Positions 1-4,845 of a stretch of DNA of 9,251 nt are shown here, one piece after another. The notes below the pieces were generated by a model. The model was given only the letters and a program-made list of their open reading frames with translations, had not been told where the DNA came from and ran no database searches. The stretch covers positions 1 through 9,251 of the forward strand of contig JAEXCN010000220.1 in NCBI GenBank assembly GCA_023402175.1, written 5' to 3'. Origin of the DNA: Pseudomonadota bacterium (GTDB taxonomy: Bacteria > Myxococcota_A > Polyangia > Polyangiales > Polyangiaceae). The position numbers and the translations under genes were made by a program. Numbering within the stretch: position 1 is the first letter of the stretch; every line of letters starts with the position of its first letter.

Positions 1-1547
1 GCTTTGGCGACCGCAGCTGGACGTACGACGCGGTCGCCGAAAAGACGCGTCGAATGACCGGGCTCTTCGCCGAGGCGGGGATCCGCCGCGGAGAGCGCGT
101 GCTCATCGTCCTTCCGGACGTGCCGCCGTTCGCGTGGACGTTCTTCGCGACGCTCGCGCGCGGCGCCGTCGTCGCGATGGGGAATCCGCAGGCTCCACAG
201 GAGAACCTGCAGTACCTCGTCGGCTACACGCGTGCGACCGCGATCGTGACCGTACCGCAGGTCGCCGAGATGCTCCGTCCCCTCGTCGAAGCACACGACA
301 GCGAGGTGCAGGCGATGTTCGTCGTCCCCGATGCGGCGACGGGGAGTGATCCCGAAGCTCGCATCACGGAGATGACCTTCGGCGGCAAGGTGAAGGAGCT
401 CGCGCCCGCGCTCGATACGGCGCACCCGAGCGATCCCGTGAAGGTCCATCGCGACGAGCCAGCGATCTGGCTGTTCACGAGCGGCTCCACCGGTGAGCCG
501 AAGGCGAACGTCCACACGCATCGCGACTTCGCGTTCAACACCGAGGTCTACGCGAAGAAGACCGTCGGGTATCAGCGCGACGACGTCACGATCAGCGTGC
601 CGCGCCTCTTCTTCGGCTACGCAACGGGGACGAACCTCATGTTCCCGTTCGCCGTCGGCGCAACGGCGGCCCTCTTCAGCGAGCGCCCGACGCCGGAGAG
701 CATCGTGAACGCGATCGCGATGTACCGCCCGACCGTCGTGACGAACGTGCCGACGATGCTCGGCAAGCTCCTCGAGCACGACGACGAGCTCACGAAGGCA
801 GGCAAGCCGGGGCTCGATCTATCGAGCATCCGCTTCTCGCTCTCCGCGGGTGAAGCGCTTCCCGAGCCGCTGCTCCGTCGATGGCAGAGCCGTTTCGAGA
901 GCGACGTCTACGACGGCATCGGCTCGGCGGAGATGTTCCACATCTACGCGTCGAACCGGCCCGGAGACATCAAGCCCGGATCGCTCGGCAAGGTGGTCGA
1001 AGGCTACGAGCTCCGCATTCTCCCCGAGGAGGCCGAAGGTGCGGGCGCGACGCCCTGCGCTCCCGGCGAGATCGGCGTCCTCTGGGTGAAGGGCGACAGC
1101 GTGAGCCAGGCCTACTGGCTCGATCGCGACAAGAGCTGGCGCACGTTCCACGGCCACTGGTGCCGGACAGGCGACCTCTTCAACATCGACGAAGAGGGCT
1201 ATCTCTACTTCGCGGGGCGCGCGGACGATCTCTTGAAGGTCGGCGGACAATGGGTGGCGCCGCTCGAGGTCGAGGAGTGCCTCCTCGAGCACGCCGCGGT
1301 CGCGGCCGTCGCCGTGATCGGGATCGAGGAGGAAGGCCTCGTGAAGACGAAGGCGTTCGTCGTGCTCCGCGCCGGAAACGCGGGGACGCAGGAGCTCGCG
1401 ACCACGCTCCAGGAGCACGTGCGGACGAATCTTGCGAAATACAAGTATCCGCGCGTGATCGAGTTCGTCGACGATCTGCCGAAGAACGATCGGGGCAAGG
1501 TCGACAAGAAGGCTCTCCGCGCCCGGAAGATCGGCGGTGCGCGCTGA
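1..1547 (+). CDS. Benzoate-CoA ligase family protein (AMP-forming acyl-CoA synthetase), 5' partial
   Basis: This enzyme of the ANL superfamily would activate an aromatic or related carboxylic acid with ATP and CoA, via an acyl-adenylate, to the CoA thioester in the cytoplasm. The reading frame is open to the left edge: codons from base 3 read FGDRSWTYDAVAEKTRR before the first ATG at 54, which is the usual 'G..WTY..L' start of the adenylation domain. The gene therefore begins outside the window and the ATG at 54 is internal. About 514 residues are visible. The P-loop TSGSTGEPK lies at 477-503, the A5-type motif YDGIGSAE at 909-932, then HIYASNRPGD, as in benzoate-CoA ligases. The TGD motif is at 1167-1175, the hinge region AGRADDLLKVGGQWV follows, and the A10 catalytic lysine (NDRGK) is at 1497-1499. 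It looks catalytically complete. The stop overlaps the next gene's start (TGATG). Family assignment is strong; substrate (benzoate, substituted benzoate, other acid) is inferred. Confidence 0.9.
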   Translation, partial: FGDRSWTYDAVAEKTRRMTGLFAEAGIRRGERVLIVLPDVPPFAWTFFATLARGAVVAMGNPQAPQENLQYLVGYTRATAIVTVPQVAEMLRPLVEAHDSEVQAMFVVPDAATGSDPEARITEMTFGGKVKELAPALDTAHPSDPVKVHRDEPAIWLFTSGSTGEPKANVHTHRDFAFNTEVYAKKTVGYQRDDVTISVPRLFFGYATGTNLMFPFAVGATAALFSERPTPESIVNAIAMYRPTVVTNVPTMLGKLLEHDDELTKAGKPGLDLSSIRFSLSAGEALPEPLLRRWQSRFESDVYDGIGSAEMFHIYASNRPGDIKPGSLGKVVEGYELRILPEEAEGAGATPCAPGEIGVLWVKGDSVSQAYWLDRDKSWRTFHGHWCRTGDLFNIDEEGYLYFAGRADDLLKVGGQWVAPLEVEECLLEHAAVAAVAVIGIEEEGLVKTKAFVVLRAGNAGTQELATTLQEHVRTNLAKYKYPRVIEFVDDLPKNDRGKVDKKALRARKIGGAR

Positions 1548-2302
1548 TGGTTGCCCGTCATCTCGCAGATCTGACGTACGAAGAGATCGCCGAGCTCGTG
1601 TCGGCAGGGCCGGCGGTCGCGATCGTGCCCGTAGGCAGTGTCGAGCCACATGGCCCGCACCTGCCGCTCCACACGGACACGACGATCAGCGAGACGTGCG
1701 CCGTTCGCGCCGTCGAGCAGCTCGAGACGCGCGGAGTGTGTGCGGTCGTCGCTCCGACGGTTCCGTATGGCGTGACCGAATACGCGCGCGGGTTCTCCGG
1801 CGCGATCGGTGTCCCCGCCGCCGCGCTCACGGCGATGCTGCGCGCGATCGCCGAGCGGCTCCTCGAGTGCGGATTCGCGCACGTCACGTTCGTGAACAAC
1901 CACCTCGAGCCGGCGCACGATGCTGCCGTCCGTGCCGCGATCGAAGGGCTTGCCGAGGGGGCGGCCTCGGTCGCCTGCCCGCTGACGCGGCGCTGGGGGC
2001 GGACGCTCTCCGACGAGTTCAAACGTGGCGACTGCCACGCGGGTCGGTATGAGACGTCGCTCGTGCTCGCTGCGGGCAAGCCCGTACGCGCGATCGCCGA
2101 GCTGCCGAAGGTCGGCCTCAGCTTGAGCGAAGCGATCAAGGCGGGCAAAGCCACGTTCGCAGAGATCGGAATGGACCGCGCGTACACGGGCGCGCCGTCC
2201 GAGGCGACGCGCGAAGAAGGCGACGAGCTCTACGCGCGCCTCGTCACGATGGTCGTGACCGAGGTCGTCGAGGGCCTCGAGAAGCGCCGCTCGCCTTCGT
2301 GA
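1547..2302 (+). CDS. Creatininase family protein (metal-dependent amidohydrolase)
   Basis: Predicted 251-residue cytoplasmic hydrolase of the creatininase/MftE superfamily, which cleaves cyclic or linear amide-type C-N bonds with a two-metal centre. The ligand set known from Pseudomonas creatininase is visible: E33 and H35 in GSVEPHGPH, D44 in LHTDT, then H119 and E121 in VNNHLEPAH. The second signature HAGRYETS (164-171) carries the conserved glutamate (E169). The NNHLE form resembles true creatininase (NGHYE) rather than the NGHGGN form of many MftE-like members. Length matches the family. I chose the ATG at 1547 because it overlaps the ligase stop as TGATG, giving translational coupling; the open frame continues upstream only as a shadow of the ligase. 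Genomic context points to a role with the acyl-CoA ligase, not in creatinine metabolism. The gene ends base-to-base with the convergent DoxX gene. Substrate unknown. Confidence 0.88.
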   Translation: MVARHLADLTYEEIAELVSAGPAVAIVPVGSVEPHGPHLPLHTDTTISETCAVRAVEQLETRGVCAVVAPTVPYGVTEYARGFSGAIGVPAAALTAMLRAIAERLLECGFAHVTFVNNHLEPAHDAAVRAAIEGLAEGAASVACPLTRRWGRTLSDEFKRGDCHAGRYETSLVLAAGKPVRAIAELPKVGLSLSEAIKAGKATFAEIGMDRAYTGAPSEATREEGDELYARLVTMVVTEVVEGLEKRRSPS

Positions 2303-2887
2303 TCACTGCTCCGACAGCGCAGGGCTGACGCTGCCGCCCGGAGCCGGGCGCCGCTTCATCAGCGCGCTGTCGATCGACACGCGACCACCACCTTCGAGCA
2401 GGCAGACGATCGCGATCGCGATCGCGAGCAGGTGGTACTCGAAGCCTTCGCCGGCCTGCGCCCCGGTCCAGTTCATGAAGAAGCCGTTCGGAACGTGAAC
2501 GATCGCGATCGCGCCCAGCATCACGGCGATGATCGCGAGCGCCCCGAGGCGCGTCAGGAAGCCGAAGATCAGCGCGACCGCGCCGAGGAGCTCCGCGGCG
2601 ATCGCGAGGAACGCGAGCGGCCCGGGGATGCCCATCTGCGTGGTGAACGTGGTGTACGTCGCCGTGTAGCCATGGCCGCCGAACCAACCGGCGGTCTTCT
2701 GGAGCGCGTGGGGGAGGATGACGAGGCCGAGCGACAGCCGCGCAATCGCGGGCGCGGAGCGCGCGCTCGTGGAGACGAGCCGCTGGAAAAACGAACGGCT
2801 GGGCTCGGCGAGGTGCGCTCGCGCATGGCCGACCATGTCGTCGGTGTCGCCAGGGTGCCCCAGTGGGGTCGTCGTCGTGCTGCTCAT
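2303..2887 (-). CDS. DoxX family membrane protein
   Basis: Predicted 194-residue inner-membrane protein of the DoxX family. Members are small four-helix proteins, some tied to quinone/thiosulfate oxidation or redox stress; the role here is not determinable. Hydrophobic segments fall at about residues 46-64, 88-111, 113-131 and 151-165. Family-typical wording is seen: LPHALQK and GWFGG after helix 1, MGIPGPLAFLAIAAELLGA at helix 2, and NGFFMNW followed by GEGFEYHLLAIAIA and GGGRVSID near the end. The start at 2887 is chosen because GGAG (2896-2899) lies 8 bases upstream. The frame is open to 3031, but that would run through the divergent intergenic region and into the acyltransferase gene. The roughly 45-residue hydrophilic N-terminus (SSTTTTPLG...) is longer than usual for DoxX. 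The stop abuts the creatininase stop with no spacer. A CGATCG triplet repeat encodes part of helix 4. Confidence 0.88.
   Translation of the reverse strand: MSSTTTTPLGHPGDTDDMVGHARAHLAEPSRSFFQRLVSTSARSAPAIARLSLGLVILPHALQKTAGWFGGHGYTATYTTFTTQMGIPGPLAFLAIAAELLGAVALIFGFLTRLGALAIIAVMLGAIAIVHVPNGFFMNWTGAQAGEGFEYHLLAIAIAIVCLLEGGGRVSIDSALMKRRPAPGGSVSPALSEQ
2407..2424. repeat. Three tandem CGATCG hexamers inside the DoxX gene
   Basis: Bases 2407-2424 are three perfect copies of the palindromic hexamer CGATCG. On the minus strand they fall within the alternating Ile-Ala run (AIAIAI) of the last DoxX membrane helix. Copy-number change would add or remove two residues without a frameshift. Biased codon choice for Ile (ATC) and Ala (GCG) is the simplest explanation. 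Confidence 0.7.
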
Positions 2888-2895
2888 GGTCGGAT

Positions 2896-2899
2896 CTCC
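2896..2899 (-). promoter_or_regulatory. Ribosome binding site of the DoxX gene
   Basis: Read on the minus strand this is GGAG, ending 8 bases before the ATG at 2887. It decides the start in favour of 2887 over in-frame ATGs at 2998 and 3031. Confidence 0.7.
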
Positions 2900-2982
2900 A
2901 TCCTGCAGCCGTCCCGGCCGCTTGTCCGACCGCCGATCACGTACCGTGCCGATCCTTCGCAGCTGAGCCTTTACGGAAGGCG

Positions 2983-2988
2983 AGGAGG
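2983..2988 (+). promoter_or_regulatory. Ribosome binding site of the acyltransferase gene
   Basis: A full AGGAGG, 8 bases before the ATG at 2997. It is the strongest Shine-Dalgarno in the window and fixes the acyltransferase start. Confidence 0.85.
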
Positions 2989-2996
2989 CGGGTTCC

Positions 2997-4703
2997 ATGG
3001 AGGACGTGAGCGCACCGATCTTCGGTTTCAACGCGGCCCGTTCCTCGATCGTGGAGGAGGTCGTCCATCGCGTGACGGCGCAGACGAAGGATTCCCTGCT
3101 CGCTCTGAACGAGGCGGCGTACCTCGAGGCGAAGCGTCTCCAGAGCTCCGGCCATCCGGACCTCGCGGAGTGGCGCTCGCTCGCAGCGCAGCTCGGGCGG
3201 ATGACCGACGGCGAGCTTCGGGACCGCCTGAAGTACTACGCGGAACACTACGCGTGGGACGTCGCGGGCAACTTCGACCGGCGCGTCTACAAGTTCGCCT
3301 CGCGGGTGACGGCGCCCTTGCTCGGCGCGCTCCTCTCGCCGCGCGCGACGCTGAAGAACCTCCCCGGCTCCTTCGATCTGACCGCCCTCGACGGGCGCAT
3401 CCTCGTTCAGGGACCGCGGGAGCACATCCGGCGGCTCAGCGAGATCGGCACGATCGTCTTCGTACCGACGCACCTGTCGAACCTCGACTCCGTCGTCTTC
3501 GGCTTCGCGATCGAGCGCGCCGGCCTTCCTCCGGCCGTCTACGGCGCCGGCAAGAACCTCTTCACGAACCCCGTGCTGAGTTACTTCATGCACAACCTCG
3601 GCGCGTACCGCGTCGATCGGCGGCTCCGGCACACGCTCTACAAGGACGTGCTGAAGACGTACTCGTGTGTGCTCATCGAGCGCGGGTACCACTCGCTCTT
3701 CTTCCCGGGCGGGACGCGCTCGCGGTCGGGCGGTGTCGAGCGTCGCCTGAAGCTGGGGCTCGCCGGAACGGGGATCGAAGCGTTCGTTCGTTCGACCGTC
3801 CGCGGACGCAAGCAGCCCGTCTTCTTCGTGCCGGCGACGATCAACTACCTCCTCACGCTCGAGGCCGAGACGCTCATCGACGACTTCCTCCAGGAGGAAG
3901 GGAAGCACCGCTACATCATCGAGGACGACGAATCGACGCGCATCGGCCGGGTCGCCTCGTTCTCCAACAAGCTGCTCGGCCTCGATGGGGCTTGCGTCAT
4001 TCGTTATTCGCGGCCGCTCGACTGCTTCGGCAACTACGTCGACGACGAAGGGATCAGCCACGATGCGCGCGGGCGTCCGGTCGACGCCGCGAGCTACGTC
4101 GTCGGTCGCAATGGCAAGCCGGCGCTCGATCCGGCGCGCGACGCCGAATACACGCGCGAGCTCGGCGAGCGCATCGTCGAGGCGTACAAGCGCGACACCG
4201 TCGTCATGCCGACGCACGCGGTCGCGGCGTGCGCTTTCGAGCGTCTGCGGCGCGCCGTCGGGAAGGCCGATCTCTTCACCGTCCTTCGCCATCGCGACGA
4301 CGTCACCGTTCCGCGCGCCGAGCTCGCGGAGGACGTCGACGTGCTCGTCGATCGTCTGACGGCGATGGAGTCGCGCGGCGAGATCGTCATCTCACCCACG
4401 ATGAAGGGAAAGCGCGGCGACACCATCGTGGACGACGCTCTGCGCGCGTTTGCCGGGTACCACACGGACGAAGTGCTCGCTCCGCGCGGGGCTGAGCTCG
4501 TCCTCCGGGACACGCGGCTCCTTTTCTACTACCAGAACCGGCTTGCGGCTCACGGCCTCGCTTTCGACGCGATCGCGCCGCCTGGAACCCGCCCGAGCCA
4601 TGCCCGTGCCCGAATACCGCAGCCGGTGCCGAACATTACCGCAGCCGCCGAAGGGCCGAGGATCGGAGCTGTCCAGGTTGGCGCGGCACAGGCAAGTCGT
4701 TAG
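2997..4703 (+). CDS. PlsB-like glycerol-3-phosphate acyltransferase
   Basis: Predicted 568-residue acyltransferase that would transfer a fatty acyl group to glycerol-3-phosphate (or a related acceptor), the first step of membrane phospholipid synthesis, at the cytoplasmic membrane face. The four acyltransferase blocks are in order. Block I is the catalytic HX4D (PTHLSNLDS, H159 and D164). Block II is GAYRVDR at 202-208. Block III is FFPGGTRSRSG at 235-245. Block IV is VPATINY at 278-284. The C-terminal region (about 385-520, including MPTHAVAACAFERLRR and LLFYYQNRLAAHGL) resembles the helical tail of PlsB/GPAT rather than PlsC, and the length is nearer GPAT (PlsC is about 240 residues). Block III mixes features: PlsB has EGGRSR, PlsC has PEGTR. 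The last 40 residues are low complexity with codons unlike the rest (ATA, AGT, GCA), probably a disordered tail. Start fixed by AGGAGG at 2983-2988. No partner gene is adjacent. Acyltransferase class is firm; the acceptor is inferred. Confidence 0.85.
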   Translation: MEDVSAPIFGFNAARSSIVEEVVHRVTAQTKDSLLALNEAAYLEAKRLQSSGHPDLAEWRSLAAQLGRMTDGELRDRLKYYAEHYAWDVAGNFDRRVYKFASRVTAPLLGALLSPRATLKNLPGSFDLTALDGRILVQGPREHIRRLSEIGTIVFVPTHLSNLDSVVFGFAIERAGLPPAVYGAGKNLFTNPVLSYFMHNLGAYRVDRRLRHTLYKDVLKTYSCVLIERGYHSLFFPGGTRSRSGGVERRLKLGLAGTGIEAFVRSTVRGRKQPVFFVPATINYLLTLEAETLIDDFLQEEGKHRYIIEDDESTRIGRVASFSNKLLGLDGACVIRYSRPLDCFGNYVDDEGISHDARGRPVDAASYVVGRNGKPALDPARDAEYTRELGERIVEAYKRDTVVMPTHAVAACAFERLRRAVGKADLFTVLRHRDDVTVPRAELAEDVDVLVDRLTAMESRGEIVISPTMKGKRGDTIVDDALRAFAGYHTDEVLAPRGAELVLRDTRLLFYYQNRLAAHGLAFDAIAPPGTRPSHARARIPQPVPNITAAAEGPRIGAVQVGAAQASR

Positions 4704-4845
4704 GTTCTCCCGTCTCTCACCGGCTCTCTTTTCCCAAAACGCTCCTGGCCCCTGGCCCGAAACACGGGTCTGGCGCGCCTCCCGGCCCGTGCGCTAAGGT
4801 GCGCCCCGCTTTTGCAGGGCCAATTTGCCCTCGTGTCCAGCCGTC
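4704..4845 (+). promoter_or_regulatory. Leader/promoter region of the S1-domain gene
   Basis: A 142-bp gap between the acyltransferase stop and the S1-domain ATG. It contains a CTGGCCC direct repeat (4744-4757), an imperfect inverted repeat (4763-4791), and a weak -10-like TAAGGT at 4795-4800 flanked by two GTGCGC copies (4789-4794 and 4799-4804). No matching -35 is seen. No obvious terminator for the upstream gene is present. That a promoter lies here is inferred from the change of gene function and the gap size. Confidence 0.35.
4763..4791. repeat. Inverted repeat upstream of the S1-domain gene
   Basis: CACGGGTC (4763-4770) pairs with GGCCCGTG (4784-4791) over 8 base pairs including one G-U, with a 13-base loop that contains the palindrome GGCGCGCC (4772-4779). 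It could be an operator or an RNA hairpin, or chance in GC-rich DNA. It sits just upstream of a -10-like TAAGGT. Confidence 0.35.

Larger units (their letters stand above)
2888..2996. promoter_or_regulatory. Divergent intergenic region between DoxX and acyltransferase genes
   Basis: This 109-bp stretch separates two divergent start codons, so it must carry the promoters and leaders of both genes unless either is transcribed from further away. I see no convincing sigma-70 pair. The best + strand candidate, TTGTCC at 2922-2927 with TACCGT at 2942-2947, has only a 14-base spacer and is not accepted. The clear signals are the two Shine-Dalgarno sequences at its ends. Confidence 0.5.

Noticed and set aside
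54..1547. Start of the ligase at ATG 54
   Set aside because: In-frame codons upstream to the window edge encode the conserved FGDRSWTY segment, so the gene starts before base 1.
2407..2424. CGATCG repeats as HIP1-like elements or a phase-variable locus
   Set aside because: The repeat encodes an Ile-Ala alternation that fits the membrane helix, and a hexamer change keeps the frame. Codon bias explains it.
2922..2947. Sigma-70 promoter for the acyltransferase gene
   Set aside because: TTGTCC and TACCGT are only partial matches and are spaced by 14 bases, too short for a normal promoter.
2888..3031. Earlier start for the DoxX gene at 2998 or 3031
   Set aside because: It would run through the whole divergent intergenic region and overlap the acyltransferase start. 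The ATG at 2887 has a well-spaced GGAG.
2432..4495. Long + strand frame spanning the DoxX and acyltransferase genes
   Set aside because: The translation is Arg-rich and without motifs. The DoxX and GPAT frames in the same DNA show clear family signatures.
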